DNA of 64,000 nt from Arthrobacter sp. P2b. GTDB lineage: Bacteria > Actinomycetota > Actinomycetes > Actinomycetales > Micrococcaceae. The DNA is taken from positions 186,001-250,000 of the forward strand of contig NZ_FVZL01000005.1 of assembly GCF_900168295.1 (NCBI RefSeq), read 5' to 3'. Of this stretch, positions 1 to 10,328 are shown in pieces. Made by a program: the position numbers and the translations under genes. Each line of letters starts with the position of its first letter. Within the stretch, counting starts at the first letter, position 1. The notes under the pieces were generated by a model. The model did not search any database. It saw nothing but the letters and a program-made list of their open reading frames with translations, and was not told the origin of the DNA.

Positions 1-756
1 CGCCATGACGGCTGTCCCGGCCACTGCCACGAGGCCGGCAATGCCGAAAAGGTAGAGGGGCGCCCCGGCAAAGAAGAGCGCGGCAGCGGTAATCATCATG
101 ATGATCATGGCCGTTCCCAGGTCATTTCCGACCAGGACCAGCACAACGATGATGATCGCCATGGGCACGGCAGGGACCGCCACGTGCTGCCAGCGGCTGA
201 GCAGCCTGCCCTTCCTGGCCAGCACCGTGGCCATCCAGAGCGCGAGGGCCAGCTTTGACGCCTCCGACGGCTGGAAGGTGATGCCGCCGATGTCGATCCA
301 GTTCTTGTTGCCGTTGACCTCCGCGCCCACAAGCTGCACCAGGCCCAGGAGGACCACGGCGGCAATGATGGCGAGCCACGCGAGCCGCTTCAGCCACACC
401 ACGTTGATGCGCGACAGCGCGAACATGGTGAAGATGCCGATGCCGGCAAACATCCCCTGCTTCAGTGCGTCCCCGTAAGGCGATTTGCCGGCCGCGATGG
501 ATTCCACGCTGGATGCGGAGAGCACCATCATGATGCCAATGGCTGTCAGGGCAAGGGTGGATCCGAGGATCAGGTAGTACGTGGAGCCGTTCCTGGAGGT
601 TCCGTTGCCCTCGAGGGCGGACCAGAACCGGCGGTACATGGTCCGCAGCCTTGCGGGAAGCGTCGCCGGCGGCCGGACGGACGTGGCCGTGGACCCGGGG
701 CCTTGTTTGCGGGCCTGCTGTTTTTCTGGCTGGGGCCGGGTGGGCGTACTGACCAT
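1..756 (-). CDS. ftsW: FtsW septal peptidoglycan polymerase, partial (C-terminus outside window)
   Basis: SEDS-family glycosyltransferase that polymerises lipid II at the septum together with the class B PBP encoded upstream in the same cluster. The visible N-terminal 252 codons show a roughly 45-residue basic cytoplasmic tail and then several hydrophobic segments. Typical SEDS stretches are visible, including LILGSTLALTAIGIMMVLSA and the NKNWIDIGG and QPSEASKLALALWMA region. The ATG at 754-756 lies 2 bp after the murD TAA, so the genes are almost certainly cotranscribed. The reading frame is open to base 1. The rest of the gene (and probably murG and murC) lies beyond the left edge. Confidence 0.93.
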   Translation of the reverse strand, partial: MVSTPTRPQPEKQQARKQGPGSTATSVRPPATLPARLRTMYRRFWSALEGNGTSRNGSTYYLILGSTLALTAIGIMMVLSASSVESIAAGKSPYGDALKQGMFAGIGIFTMFALSRINVVWLKRLAWLAIIAAVVLLGLVQLVGAEVNGNKNWIDIGGITFQPSEASKLALALWMATVLARKGRLLSRWQHVAVPAVPMAIIIVVLVLVGNDLGTAMIIMMITAAALFFAGAPLYLFGIAGLVAVAGTAVMA

Positions 757-758
757 TG

Positions 759-2321
759 TTACTCCTCGCCGGTCTGGGCCTGCCCTTCCACCAGCTCGCG
801 GACAGCTTCGATGAAAGTGTCGCCACGGTGAGCATAGGAAGAGAACTGATCCATGGACGCAGCTGCCGGAGCCATCAGCACAGTGTCGCCGGGTTCGGCC
901 ACCTGGGCTGCTGACGCTACGGCCAGGGACATCACCCGTTCTCCGGATATGGAAGAACCGGCATCGACGGCGCCAGGACCTGCAGCAGTCTGCACCCCTT
1001 CAGTGTCACCCGGCAGCGCCGTGATGACCGGGACATCCGGCGCGTGTCGCTGGAGGGCACCGGCCAGCACCCCCGGGTCAATGCCGATCAGCACGACGGC
1101 CTTGAGCCGGTGGGCATGCTCCCGCACCAGGTCGTCGTAGGTGACGCCCTTGGACAGGCCCCCGGCAATCCAGACCACATTGGTGAAGGCGGCCAGGGAG
1201 GCGGCCGCTGCATGCGGGTTGGTTGCCTTTGAGTCGTTGACCCAGAGCACGCTGTTGTGGCGCGCCACGGGCTGGATGCGGTGGTCGCCGGGAATGTAGT
1301 CCCGGATGCCCTGCCGGACCGCGGAGGCCTCCACGCCGTAGGCCCGGACCAGTCCGGCAGCAGCGAGGGCGTTCGCCACCATATGGCGTGGAGCAAAGGC
1401 GCCGAGGTCGTTCATGGCGGCGAGTTCGGCCGCGCTGTCCCTGCGCTCTTCGATGAACGCGCGGTCAACGAGGAGCCCCTCCACCACACCGAGCATGCTG
1501 ATGGCGGGAGTCACCGTGGTGAACCCGACCGCACGGCATCCTTCCACGACGTCGGCGTTTTCCACCATACGCTCGGTTTCAAACTGCTCCGCATTGTAGA
1601 TGCAGGCCTTTTGGGTGCGTTCGTAGACCTTGGCCTTGTCCGCGAGGTACGACTCATAGGAGCCGTGCCAGTCAACGTGGTCCTCCGCGACGTTCAGGCA
1701 GACACTCGCCACCGGTGACAGGGATTCCGCCCAGTGCAGCTGGAAGCTGGAGAGCTCCACCGCGAAGACGTCGTACTCCACGGGATCCCGGATCGCATCC
1801 AGAATCGGAGTGCCCACGTTTCCAACCGCGATGGCTTTCAGGCCGGCGGCGCGGAGCATGGATTCGGTGAGGCCCACGGTAGTGGTTTTTCCGTTAGTGC
1901 CGGTGATGGCCAGCCAATCGGCGGTTTTCCGGCCTTCCCTGGTGCGCACCCGCCACGCCAGTTCAACATCGCCCCACACCGGGATGTGGGCACGGGCGGC
2001 GGCGGCGAGGAGTGCCTGGTCGGGGCGCCAGCCGGGGGACGTGACGATCAATTCCGGCAGTTCGCCGTCGATCCGGGGTATCCGGGCCACGGCGTCCTCC
2101 CCCAGCAGGACGTCTGCGGCGCCCACGATCTTCAGCGTGTCCGCGTGCGCCCTCGCGGTGTCGCTGGTGGCGGCGTCGACGACCACCACGCGCGCACCCA
2201 GTTCGATCAGAGTGTCTGCCGCGGCGAAGCCGGACACGCCGATGCCGGTGACTGCCACACGCAGCCCTGCCCAGTCGGAGTCCCAGGAGACAAGGTTCTT
2301 GAGGCGGGGGGAAACGGTCAC
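759..2321 (-). CDS. murD: UDP-N-acetylmuramoyl-L-alanine--D-glutamate ligase MurD
   Basis: Cytoplasmic Mur ligase that adds D-glutamate to UDP-MurNAc-L-Ala. The N-terminal Rossmann-like domain has the [13 protein letters not shown] nucleotide motif, the central ATPase has the P-loop [13 protein letters not shown], and the C-terminal ligase domain follows. At about 520 residues it is longer than the usual 440-450. Part of the excess is a 25-30 residue Gly/Ala-rich insertion near the C-terminus (around [14 protein letters not shown]). I prefer the GTG at 2321, because it forms a GTGA overlap with the mraY stop like other junctions here. The in-frame ATG at 2336 would add five residues. Neither start has a clear Shine-Dalgarno. 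Confidence 0.95.
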   Translation of the reverse strand: MTVSPRLKNLVSWDSDWAGLRVAVTGIGVSGFAAADTLIELGARVVVVDAATSDTARAHADTLKIVGAADVLLGEDAVARIPRIDGELPELIVTSPGWRPDQALLAAAARAHIPVWGDVELAWRVRTREGRKTADWLAITGTNGKTTTVGLTESMLRAAGLKAIAVGNVGTPILDAIRDPVEYDVFAVELSSFQLHWAESLSPVASVCLNVAEDHVDWHGSYESYLADKAKVYERTQKACIYNAEQFETERMVENADVVEGCRAVGFTTVTPAISMLGVVEGLLVDRAFIEERRDSAAELAAMNDLGAFAPRHMVANALAAAGLVRAYGVEASAVRQGIRDYIPGDHRIQPVARHNSVLWVNDSKATNPHAAAASLAAFTNVVWIAGGLSKGVTYDDLVREHAHRLKAVVLIGIDPGVLAGALQRHAPDVPVITALPGDTEGVQTAAGPGAVDAGSSISGERVMSLAVASAAQVAEPGDTVLMAPAAASMDQFSSYAHRGDTFIEAVRELVEGQAQTGEE

Positions 2322-3427
2322 AGCAGCACAACCCATTCAGCGTAGAAAATGCCCAGGCCCACGGCCACGAAAAGTCCGCCCAGGATCCAGAACCGGACCA
2401 CCACGGTGACTTCAGCCCAGCCCTTCAGTTCAAAGTGGTGCTGCAGCGGCGCCATCTTGAAGACGCGTTTGCCGCCGGTGACCTTGAAGTAGCCCACCTG
2501 GATGATGACGGACAGGGTGATCAGGACAAAGAGGCCGCCGATGATTCCAAGCAGCAGTTCGGTCCTGGACAGGATGGCGAAACCGGCGATGGCACCGCCG
2601 ATGGCGAGGGATCCGGTGTCTCCCATGAAGATCTTGGCCGGTGAAGTGTTCCACCAGAGGAAACCCACCAGTGCGGCGCTCATGATGGCGGCCAGCAGGG
2701 CAAGGTCCAGGGGGTCCCGGACGGAATAGCAGCCGCTGCCGGCTTCCCGTGGTGACCCGCAGGCTTGGTTGCTCTGCCAGATTCCCATGAGGGTATATGC
2801 GCCGAAAACCATCACCGAGGCGCCGGCGGCGAGGCCGTCAAGGCCGTCCGTCAGGTTCACGCCGTTGGTGGCTGCAGTCACGATGAGGTTGGACCAGATG
2901 ACGAACAGGATGGCGCCAAGGACGGTTCCGCCGAAGGCCAGGTCCAGCCACGGCAGGTCGCGGACCAGGGATATTTTGTAGGAGGCAGGCGTGACGCCGT
3001 CCTCGTTGGGGAAGTTCAGGGCCAGCACGGCAAAGATGATGCCCACGGCCGCCTGCAGGATGAGCTTCGCCTTGGCGTCGAGCCCCAGGCTGCGCTGCCG
3101 TGAAATCTTGATGAAGTCGTCCAGGAAGCCAACAAGCCCCATGCCCACCATCAGGAACAGCAGGATGAGCGCGGATGCGGAAGGCCCGGGCGAATCCGGG
3201 TTCATCATCAGCATGATGAGGTGCGTCAGGCCGTAGCTCAGGAGCACGGCCCCCACCACCACGGTCCCGCCCATGGTGGGCGTGCCGCGTTTGGTGTGGT
3301 GGGAGGTGGGACCATCGTCCCGGATGAACTGGCCGTAGCCGCGGCGGACCAGGAGCCGGATGAAAAGCGGGGTGCCCACCAGGGCGCACAGGAGTGCCAG
3401 CCCGGCGCCGATCAAAAGTGCAATCAC
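2318..3427 (-). CDS. mraY: Phospho-N-acetylmuramoyl-pentapeptide-transferase MraY
   Basis: Integral membrane enzyme that transfers phospho-MurNAc-pentapeptide to undecaprenyl phosphate, forming lipid I. The 369-residue protein is full length and has about ten hydrophobic segments. Family signatures are visible: [10 protein letters not shown] near the N-terminus, the aspartate-rich loop [26 protein letters not shown], and the C-terminal QHHFELKGW. The ATG overlaps the murF stop by four bases (ATGA) and the stop overlaps the preferred murD start. This indicates translational coupling along the mur operon. Confidence 0.97.
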   Translation of the reverse strand: MIALLIGAGLALLCALVGTPLFIRLLVRRGYGQFIRDDGPTSHHTKRGTPTMGGTVVVGAVLLSYGLTHLIMLMMNPDSPGPSASALILLFLMVGMGLVGFLDDFIKISRQRSLGLDAKAKLILQAAVGIIFAVLALNFPNEDGVTPASYKISLVRDLPWLDLAFGGTVLGAILFVIWSNLIVTAATNGVNLTDGLDGLAAGASVMVFGAYTLMGIWQSNQACGSPREAGSGCYSVRDPLDLALLAAIMSAALVGFLWWNTSPAKIFMGDTGSLAIGGAIAGFAILSRTELLLGIIGGLFVLITLSVIIQVGYFKVTGGKRVFKMAPLQHHFELKGWAEVTVVVRFWILGGLFVAVGLGIFYAEWVVLL

Positions 3428-4890
3428 AGCAGAGTGCTCCTTTCATCGGCGGGTTGCGGGGTTTGTGGGGGTAATGCTATCCGATCACCCAAATGCCGAA
3501 GTCCCACGCTGTTGGAGGACTTGAACAGCACCAGGTCTCCGGGCTGGAGTTCGGCATTGAGAAGTTCGTAAGCCTCATCGGCGGTTTCCGTGAAGATGCA
3601 TTCGTCTCCCCAGGACCCTTCCTGGACGGCCGAGACGTAGAGGGCTCGGGCCTGCCGGCCTACCACCACCAGCCGGGAAATGTTGAGGCGGACCACCTGC
3701 GTGCCCACCACCGTGTGTTCGCGGATGGAATCTTCGCCGAGTTCCAGCATGGCGCCCAGGACAGCCCAGGTGCGCCGGCCGCGGCCCAGGTCCGCCAGGG
3801 TCCGAAGTGCGGCCCTCATGGATTCCGGGTTGGCGTTGTACGCGTCGTTGATGATGGTGACGCCGTCGGCGCGCTCGGTCCGCTCCATCCGCCAGCGGCT
3901 GGCAGCTGCCTGGCGGCCCAGGGCGGCGGCGATGTCGGCGCCGGGAACCCCGGCAGCGAAGGCGGCTGCTGCCGCCGCGAGCAGGTTGCCGGTGTGGTGG
4001 GCGCCTATGAGGCGGCTGCGGACGTGGTGGGGCCCATCCCCGCCAGGCAGCAGGAGGTCGAATTCAGGGTTTCCTTCGCCGTTGGTGTCGGCGTTGAGCG
4101 CCTGCACCGCCGCGTCGCCGCGTCCCTCCGCAGAGAATCCGAGGACCGCTGCTGTGGTGCGGCCGCGCATGGCAGCCACCCTGTCGTCGTCGAGGTTAAT
4201 GATGGCTGTTCCTGTGGCGGCCAGGCCTTCCACAAGTTCACCCTTGGCCCGGGCGATGTTTTCCACTCCCCCGAATTCGCCTGCATGGGCTGTGCCGACG
4301 GCGAGGACCACCCCAATGTCCGGTTTGACCATGTCGGCCAGGTACTTGATGTGTCCCACACCGGTGGCACCCATCTCGATCACCAGGTAACGCGTCTCCG
4401 CGTCCGCCAGGAAGACCGTGAGGGGCACCCCGACTTCGCCGTTGTACGAACCCTGCGGGGCCACGGTCTTGCCCTGGGTGGAAAATATTCCTGCCAGCAG
4501 GTCCTTGGTGGTGGTCTTGCCGGCTGAACCGGTGATGCCTACCACGGTGAGTTCCCCGCCGGCTTCTGCCCGGGCGTCACGGATCCGGCGCACTGCCTCG
4601 GCAGCCAGCGCACCCATGGCCAGGACGGCATCAGGTACCAGGACGGACGGGTACGGCGTTCCGTCAGGTGCTGCCACCGGCCGCTCCACCAGGGCCAGGA
4701 CAGCCCCGGCCGCGAAGGCAGCAGCAATGAAGTCGTGGCCGTCCGCGTGCTCGCCCGGTTTTGCGACGTAGAGCGAGCCCGGTGTGGCTTCGCGTGAATC
4801 CGTTACCACCGAAAGGGGCGTGATTCCGGGATCGGCGTCCAGGCGCCCGCTGGTGATTTCGGCGATTTCCGCCGCAGTAAGTGCAATCAT
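3424..4890 (-). CDS. murF: UDP-MurNAc-tripeptide--D-alanyl-D-alanine ligase MurF
   Basis: Adds the D-Ala-D-Ala dipeptide to the UDP-MurNAc-tripeptide in the cytoplasm. The protein has 488 residues in the three-domain Mur ligase layout. The ATP-binding loop [17 protein letters not shown] lies near residue 120, and [17 protein letters not shown] near residue 340 is a typical MurF segment. It sits 6 bp downstream of murE and overlaps mraY by four bases. Length and motifs are ordinary for the family. Confidence 0.96.
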   Translation of the reverse strand: MIALTAAEIAEITSGRLDADPGITPLSVVTDSREATPGSLYVAKPGEHADGHDFIAAAFAAGAVLALVERPVAAPDGTPYPSVLVPDAVLAMGALAAEAVRRIRDARAEAGGELTVVGITGSAGKTTTKDLLAGIFSTQGKTVAPQGSYNGEVGVPLTVFLADAETRYLVIEMGATGVGHIKYLADMVKPDIGVVLAVGTAHAGEFGGVENIARAKGELVEGLAATGTAIINLDDDRVAAMRGRTTAAVLGFSAEGRGDAAVQALNADTNGEGNPEFDLLLPGGDGPHHVRSRLIGAHHTGNLLAAAAAAFAAGVPGADIAAALGRQAAASRWRMERTERADGVTIINDAYNANPESMRAALRTLADLGRGRRTWAVLGAMLELGEDSIREHTVVGTQVVRLNISRLVVVGRQARALYVSAVQEGSWGDECIFTETADEAYELLNAELQPGDLVLFKSSNSVGLRHLGDRIALPPQTPQPADERSTLL

Positions 4891-4896
4891 CTCGGT

Positions 4897-6525
4897 CTAG
4901 GACTCTATCCGGTCGGCTTGGAGAACGTTGAATCCCCTGGCTGTCAAGGCGCTGCGCAGTTCCACCCTGTCATCGAGGGCAAGGTTGACCCCCTTCACTT
5001 CCTGCCAGACCTCGTGCCCCCGGCCTGCCACGAGGATGGTGTCCTTGGGCTGCGCCAGTTCCACGGCGCAGCGGATCGCTTCATCCCGGGGGAACACCTC
5101 CAGCACCTCGCAGGGAAGGGCATCCTTGTCCCGGGCTTCCTGCGCACCGGCCAGGACGTCGGCACGGATGGCGGCCGCATCCTCATCGTGGGGATCGTCG
5201 TCGGTGATGATGACGGTGTCGGCAAGGCGGGCTGCGATGGCACCCATGGCCGGCCGTTTGCCCTGGTCGCGCTGGCCCGTGGCACCAAAAACCACGATCA
5301 GCCGGGAGCCGGCCTCGGGGGAACGGACAGCCTCCAGCGCCCGGGCGAGGGCGTCGGTGTTGTGGGCGAAGTCCACCACCGCCGCGGGCTGCTCTGATAC
5401 CAGTTGCATGCGTCCCGGCACGGCAACCGTGAAGGGGTCCGCCGCGTCGAGTGCCTCCTGCAGGGTTGCAGCATCCACGCCGGAAACGAGCACCATGATG
5501 ACTGCCAGGGCAGCATTGGCCACGTTGAAGCTGCCGGGGAGGCCGGTATGGACGTTGAGTACAGTGCCGCCCGGTCCCGTGAGCGTAAACTCCGTACCCA
5601 GCCCGCGCGGCGCCGTTGCCGTCACTGTCCAGTCAGCGGACGTTCCCGGAGCCGTGCCGAGGGTGGTGACCGGCACGCTGCCGCTGCCGGCAAGCTTGCG
5701 GCCCCACTCGTCGTCGACCGTTACCACTGCCTTGCGCGCGCGGCCTGGCGTGAAAAGCTCGGCCTTCGTGGCGAAGTATTCGTCCATGGTGTGGTGCAGG
5801 TCAAGGTGGTCCTGGGTGAGGTTGGTGAAGCCGGCGACGTCGAACATCACCCCGTCCACGCGCTGGAACGAGATGGCGTGGGAGGACACCTCCATGGCCG
5901 CCGCAGCCAGTCCCCTCTCCTTCATCAGCGCGAGCAGTCCGTGGACGTCAGGAGACTCCGGGGTGGTGAGCACGCTCGGAATGGGCTCGCCGCCGGCGAG
6001 GATTTCTATCGTGCCAATCAGTCCGGCCGGCTTGCCCAAGGCCCTCAGCAGGGAGTTGATGAAGTAGGTGGTGGTGGTTTTACCGTTGGTGCCGGTGACC
6101 CCAAACATTTGCAGTGCACCGGCACCGCTGCCGTAGACCATGGCTGACAGCGGACCCACCACGTTCCGCGGAGATTCCACAACGAGCACCGGCACGGAGG
6201 TGTCGGCCGACAATGCCAGCAGGCGGGCGCCGGCATCGTCCGTCAAAACCGCAACTGCCCCGGCCCCGATCGCCTGCGCAGCAAAATCGGCGCCGTGCCG
6301 GACGGCGCCGGGAAGGGCGACATACAGATCCCCGGGCTCCACCGTGCGGGAATTCAAGGACACCCCGGTGACCAACGCGTCCGCAGCAGCCCCGGGAACA
6401 GCGACGCCGATTGCGTCGCCAATGCTGTCCAGGCGGACCGCCTTTACGGCAGAGGGCCTGAACCGGACCTTGCTGGCAGGAGCCGCGGGCGCGGTACTGC
6501 TCTCGGACGCGTTGAATTCTGACAA
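4897..6525 (-). CDS. murE: UDP-N-acetylmuramoyl-tripeptide synthetase MurE, likely lysine-type
   Basis: Adds the third amino acid of the peptidoglycan stem peptide. The 542-residue protein carries the P-loop [13 protein letters not shown] near residue 143, the SSHAISFQRVDG segment and a C-terminal domain containing VVFGATGQRDQGKRPAMG. The substrate-recognition position, DNPR in meso-diaminopimelate enzymes, reads DDPH here (bases about 5187-5201). That argues against DAP and fits the L-lysine peptidoglycan known in Micrococcaceae; the specificity call is inference. The N-terminal 20 residues are Ala/Ser-rich and probably disordered. It is separated from ftsI by an 84 bp gap that contains a perfect hairpin. 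Confidence 0.95.
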   Translation of the reverse strand: MSEFNASESSTAPAAPASKVRFRPSAVKAVRLDSIGDAIGVAVPGAAADALVTGVSLNSRTVEPGDLYVALPGAVRHGADFAAQAIGAGAVAVLTDDAGARLLALSADTSVPVLVVESPRNVVGPLSAMVYGSGAGALQMFGVTGTNGKTTTTYFINSLLRALGKPAGLIGTIEILAGGEPIPSVLTTPESPDVHGLLALMKERGLAAAAMEVSSHAISFQRVDGVMFDVAGFTNLTQDHLDLHHTMDEYFATKAELFTPGRARKAVVTVDDEWGRKLAGSGSVPVTTLGTAPGTSADWTVTATAPRGLGTEFTLTGPGGTVLNVHTGLPGSFNVANAALAVIMVLVSGVDAATLQEALDAADPFTVAVPGRMQLVSEQPAAVVDFAHNTDALARALEAVRSPEAGSRLIVVFGATGQRDQGKRPAMGAIAARLADTVIITDDDPHDEDAAAIRADVLAGAQEARDKDALPCEVLEVFPRDEAIRCAVELAQPKDTILVAGRGHEVWQEVKGVNLALDDRVELRSALTARGFNVLQADRIES

Positions 6526-6571
6526 GGGATCTCCGATGGTGCTAGTGAATCGTGCCCGGCATGGATAAGCG

Positions 6572-6591
6572 GTAACAGCAGAAGCTGTTAC
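6572..6591. repeat. Perfect 8-bp inverted repeat in the ftsI-murE gap
   Basis: GTAACAGC (6572-6579) and GCTGTTAC (6584-6591) flank a 4-base loop. It is the only notable structure in the 84 bp between the ftsI stop and the murE start, in an otherwise tightly packed operon. No T-run follows on the minus strand, so a strong intrinsic terminator is unlikely. It could be an attenuator, an RNA processing or stability element, or a protein-binding site. Confidence 0.5.
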
Positions 6592-6609
6592 GCCGTTGGT
6601 GCCGGGGTG

Positions 6610-8403
6610 TTACTTGGCGAACTGGGGCAGCCTGGCCGGTTCGCCGGTGGACGGCTGGACGTTGTAGGTCCGCAGTGCCTGGCTCATGACCGACCGGAAG
6701 ACCGGCCCCTGGGTAATCCCGTAGATGCTGCCCTTGGGCCGCTGGAGTACCACCTCCACAATAAACCGCGGATCATCCATCGGTGCCATGCCCACGATGG
6801 AGGCGGTGTACCCGCAGAAGCCTGCGCCGTCGTCGCACGGTGACTCCGAGGTGCCCGTCTTGGCGCCCACCCGGTACCCGTCAATGGCCGCGTCCTTGAT
6901 CTGGCCTTCGGTGACGGCGCTTTCCAGGACGTCCTGGACCTGTTGGGCTGTGCTGTCCGAAACAACCTGCCGGGATGGTGCGGCCGGAACCTTCTCCTCG
7001 GTCCCGTCAGCGGAAATATAGGAATCGATCAGGCGCGGCTGGAGCATCACGCCGTTGTTGGCGATGGACTGGAACGCCCGCACGGTCTGGAGGGTGGACT
7101 GTGAGACGCCCTGGCCGAACAGGACCGTGTATTCCTGCCGCCCGTCCCACTGCTCCCAGGGCGTCAGGATGCCGGACGCGGTGGCCGGCAATCCGATGTC
7201 AGGGGCCTCGCCGATGCCGAATTTCTTCAGCCAGTCGTAGCGCTGTTCCTTGCTCAGCCGCTGCCCGGCCATCACCGTGCCCGTGTTCATCGAATATCCC
7301 AGGATGCCTGCGAGGGTCCGCTCCTCCGTCCCGTGGGCGAACGAGTCGCTGAAGGTCTGGCCGTCCACCGTGTAGGAAGGCCCGAGCGTGAAGGTATCGA
7401 GGGGACCTGCTTTGCCCTCTTCGATCAGGGCGGCCACTGTCATCATCTTCTGAACGGAGCCGGGCTCGTAGGCGGCGGTAACGGCACGGACGCCGCGGTC
7501 CTTGGCTGCCACCCGGCCGGGGTCGTTGGGGTCCGGTGAGTTGGTGTCTGCCATGGCCACGAGGTCGCCGGTCTTGGCATCCATGACAATGATCACGCCC
7601 CACTCGGCACCCAGCTTGTCCGACTGGCTTTGGATGGCCTGCTGCGCAAAGTATTGAAGGTCGGAGTTGATGGTGAGTTTGACGTCCTTGCCGTCTTCCG
7701 GCGGGGTCAGCTCGTCCACACCCACGGGAATCCTCAGGCCGTCGGCGCCGATCTCGAACAGCCGTTCGCCGTCCTTGCCCTTCAGGAGTTCGTCCTGTGT
7801 TTGTTCGATGCCTGCCTGGCCGGTGGTGCCGTCCTTCAGGAAGCCGATGATGCCCCCGGCTACGGACCCGTTCGGGTAGACACGTTTGCTGACGCCCTCC
7901 GTGACGATGCCGGGAATCTGAAGCTTCGAAATCCTGTCCTCAACATCGGGCTTTACATCCTTGGCCACGATGTAATAGCGCGAGTCACCCGTAACGGCGT
8001 CAACGATGGCGTCCTTCTCCATGCCCAGAACCGCTGCCAGCTCCGTGAGCCCCTGGTCGCGGGAAACGTCCACCAGTTTCTCTTTGGCCTCGTCCAGGCG
8101 CTTGAACGTTTCCGTCTTGGTGTTGAGCCTCTGGTCCACCACCACGTTGTAGCGGATCACACTGTTGGCCAGGACTGTGCCGCTGGAGTCCAGGATGCTG
8201 CCGCGTTCGGCCGGCAGGACTGTCTGGGTCATACGCTTGTCCAGCGCAGCTGCCGCCATTCCTCCGACGTCCAGGCCCTGGACAAGGAACAGTTTGCCGC
8301 CCACCACCAGCAGGAGCGTGAGCATAATGCCCAGCCCCAGGCGCAACCGCTTCGTGGCGTTGGGTACCCTGCTGTTTACTGCCTTGCCGGTCCTTTGCGC
8401 CAC
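6610..8403 (-). CDS. ftsI: Class B penicillin-binding protein FtsI (PBP3-type transpeptidase)
   Basis: Membrane-anchored D,D-transpeptidase that cross-links septal peptidoglycan as partner of FtsW. The 597-residue protein has a short cytoplasmic N-terminus, one membrane anchor (LGIMLTLLLVVGGKLFLV), the pedestal domain and then the transpeptidase domain. All three active-site motifs are present: SVQK (in YEPGSVQKMM), SMN (in GYSMNTGTV) and KTG (in GAKTGTSES). The GTG start at 8403 is preceded by AAGGA at a good distance. Position between ftsL and murE is standard for actinobacterial dcw clusters. Confidence 0.96.
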   Translation of the reverse strand: MAQRTGKAVNSRVPNATKRLRLGLGIMLTLLLVVGGKLFLVQGLDVGGMAAAALDKRMTQTVLPAERGSILDSSGTVLANSVIRYNVVVDQRLNTKTETFKRLDEAKEKLVDVSRDQGLTELAAVLGMEKDAIVDAVTGDSRYYIVAKDVKPDVEDRISKLQIPGIVTEGVSKRVYPNGSVAGGIIGFLKDGTTGQAGIEQTQDELLKGKDGERLFEIGADGLRIPVGVDELTPPEDGKDVKLTINSDLQYFAQQAIQSQSDKLGAEWGVIIVMDAKTGDLVAMADTNSPDPNDPGRVAAKDRGVRAVTAAYEPGSVQKMMTVAALIEEGKAGPLDTFTLGPSYTVDGQTFSDSFAHGTEERTLAGILGYSMNTGTVMAGQRLSKEQRYDWLKKFGIGEAPDIGLPATASGILTPWEQWDGRQEYTVLFGQGVSQSTLQTVRAFQSIANNGVMLQPRLIDSYISADGTEEKVPAAPSRQVVSDSTAQQVQDVLESAVTEGQIKDAAIDGYRVGAKTGTSESPCDDGAGFCGYTASIVGMAPMDDPRFIVEVVLQRPKGSIYGITQGPVFRSVMSQALRTYNVQPSTGEPARLPQFAK

Positions 8404-8450
8404 CGTGGAATTCCTTGCTGTTCGACCCTGTTGCCTGCCAGACCTGCCTC

Positions 8451-9170
8451 TTACTGCCCCGGCACCTTCTGCTGGGGCACGGGAACGGTGCCGCCGTGAA
8501 GTTCAGCCGCCGGCACGTCTGCTGGAGGAGCGGCGGGTGCTGCGGCTGCCGGGGTACCGCCGGCAGGAGTGTCAGCGGCGGGAGCTCCAGCCGCCGGCGC
8601 TCCAGCAGCAGGGGCTGCGGCGGCTGCGTCCTGCGCAGGCTTGCGGTTTTCGAGCGGTTCGCCCTTACTTGCAGGCGGGACCACGATCAGCTGCCCGGCC
8701 ACCGCCGGGGCAGGGATGACCGCGCCCTCGGAGCCGCCCTTAACCGCCGGCGTCGCCTTGCCAGTGACGGAAAGGGTGGACAGGTCGATCTGGCCTTTAA
8801 CCGTCGATGCCACCATTCCCAGGTCCTTGGCCTTCGCGGCCAGGTTCTGCGGCGCCTCGAAGTTCTGGACCTGCTGGGTAAGGTCCTGGTTCTGCTTGGT
8901 CAAGGTGCTCTGCCGGGCGCGCAGTTCCACCAGCTGGTACTGCGCGGTGGAGACCGAGATGTTCAAGACGAGCACAGCGATCAGGGCCAGCGCCAGCATG
9001 GCGAAGCAGAGGACAACGAAGGGCGCGCGCCGCTTCTGCGGAACGCTGCGTACCACCGAGAGCGGTGTGCGGCTTTTCCGGCCTTCACCTGGTGCACCGG
9101 CAGGGAGAGTCCTGCTGGCCGCCGAACTGCCTGCAGCGACGGGAAAGGTCTTGACGGCAGCGGTGCTCAT
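8451..9170 (-). CDS. ftsL: FtsL-like divisome protein with Ala/Pro-rich C-terminal tail
   Basis: Bitopic division protein expected to work with FtsB/DivIC, FtsQ and FtsWI. About 45 residues of basic cytoplasmic tail are followed by one membrane segment ([20 protein letters not shown]). An extracytoplasmic coiled-coil follows ([20 protein letters not shown]), then an FtsL-like [11 protein letters not shown] segment. The last 80 or so residues are a low-complexity Ala/Pro/Gly tail with repeated PAAGA units. At 239 residues it is longer than most FtsL proteins. It overlaps the rsmH stop by four bases (ATGA). Identification rests on position and topology more than on sequence conservation. Confidence 0.85.
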   Translation of the reverse strand: MSTAAVKTFPVAAGSSAASRTLPAGAPGEGRKSRTPLSVVRSVPQKRRAPFVVLCFAMLALALIAVLVLNISVSTAQYQLVELRARQSTLTKQNQDLTQQVQNFEAPQNLAAKAKDLGMVASTVKGQIDLSTLSVTGKATPAVKGGSEGAVIPAPAVAGQLIVVPPASKGEPLENRKPAQDAAAAAPAAGAPAAGAPAADTPAGGTPAAAAPAAPPADVPAAELHGGTVPVPQQKVPGQ

Positions 9171-10159
9171 GCAGCTCTCCTGGCTCTGATTCGTTCTGCC
9201 GCACGCAGCCTGGCTGACGCTGCGCGCGGGTTTTCGGCGATTTCGACGGCGGTGGGCACCTCGGTGCCTTTGGTCAGCGTTTTGAGTTCCGCCTTATGTT
9301 CCTCCAGCTCCACCGGGAAGCCGAGCGGGGCTGAGGACTTCGAACGGGCCTGCAGAACGCTCTTGACGATTTTGTCCTCCAGCGAGTGGTAGGACATCAC
9401 CACGATGCGGCCGCCGAGTGCCATGAAGTCCACGGCTGCAGGTACTGCCCGTTCCAGCACGTCGAGTTCTTCGTTGACCTCGATCCGCAACGCCTGGAAG
9501 GTCCTCTTGGCCGGATGCCCGCCGGACTTGGCTGCTCCGGCCGGTACCACGGATCGGATCTGTTCCACCAGCTCGCCGGTGGTGGTGAAGGGCTTGACGG
9601 CCCTGGTGGCGACGATCCTGTTCGCGATGCGTCCGGCGAACTTTTCCTCGCCCCACTTGCGGATGATCCTGACCAGTTCCTCTTCGCTGTAGTTGTTCAC
9701 CACGTCAGCGGCGGTCTGGCCGCGGCTGGTGTCCATGCGCATGTCAAGGGGCGCATCGAAGGAGTAGGCGAAGCCGCGTCCGCGTTCATCCAGCTGGAGC
9801 GAGGAGACACCAAGGTCCATCAGGATTCCGTGGACCTCCGGCACGCCGAGATCGGCGAGGACATCCTCGATTTCGTCGTAGACGGCGTGGACCAGGTCCG
9901 TGCGGGCATGAAAGGGCGCCAGACGTTCTCCGGCCAGCGCCAGGGCTTCCTCATCCCGGTCGATGCCGATGAGATGGAGGTCGGGGAACCGCTGGAGCAT
10001 CGCTTCAGAATGTCCGCCCATTCCCAGGGTTGCATCGATTGCCACCGGAGTTTCGCCACGGAGCCTTGCCGCCTCGAATCCTGGGGCCAACAAATTAATG
10101 CACCGGTCCCTAAGAACCGGCACATGGCGTTCGGACGTGGGCTTTGGTTGTTCGTTCAC
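9167..10159 (-). CDS. rsmH: 16S rRNA (cytosine-1402 N4)-methyltransferase RsmH (MraW)
   Basis: SAM-dependent methyltransferase acting on C1402 in the ribosomal P site. The SAM-binding motif [14 protein letters not shown] and the family segments [15 protein letters not shown] and [14 protein letters not shown] are visible. The frame is open further upstream, but I place the start at the GTG at 10159. It is preceded by AAAGGACGAGG and begins just before the conserved HVPVL segment, giving 330 residues, the normal family length. A 169 bp gap separates it from mraZ; I see no gene in that gap. Confidence 0.95.
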   Translation of the reverse strand: MNEQPKPTSERHVPVLRDRCINLLAPGFEAARLRGETPVAIDATLGMGGHSEAMLQRFPDLHLIGIDRDEEALALAGERLAPFHARTDLVHAVYDEIEDVLADLGVPEVHGILMDLGVSSLQLDERGRGFAYSFDAPLDMRMDTSRGQTAADVVNNYSEEELVRIIRKWGEEKFAGRIANRIVATRAVKPFTTTGELVEQIRSVVPAGAAKSGGHPAKRTFQALRIEVNEELDVLERAVPAAVDFMALGGRIVVMSYHSLEDKIVKSVLQARSKSSAPLGFPVELEEHKAELKTLTKGTEVPTAVEIAENPRAASARLRAAERIRARRAA

Positions 10160-10328
10160 GCCTCGTCCTTTCTCGCCGTCGTGGTGTACCGTGCATGCTT
10201 CTGGGACCAGATCCCCATCCGCGCCTATCGTCCCGCCCGCCTGGCTCCGGGGAAGTGAGCCAGGTTGGCCAGCCGATGGGCCGGCTGGAGATCTCGTCCA
10301 AGAAGCTTCCTGTTGGCCGTTCCGGCAT

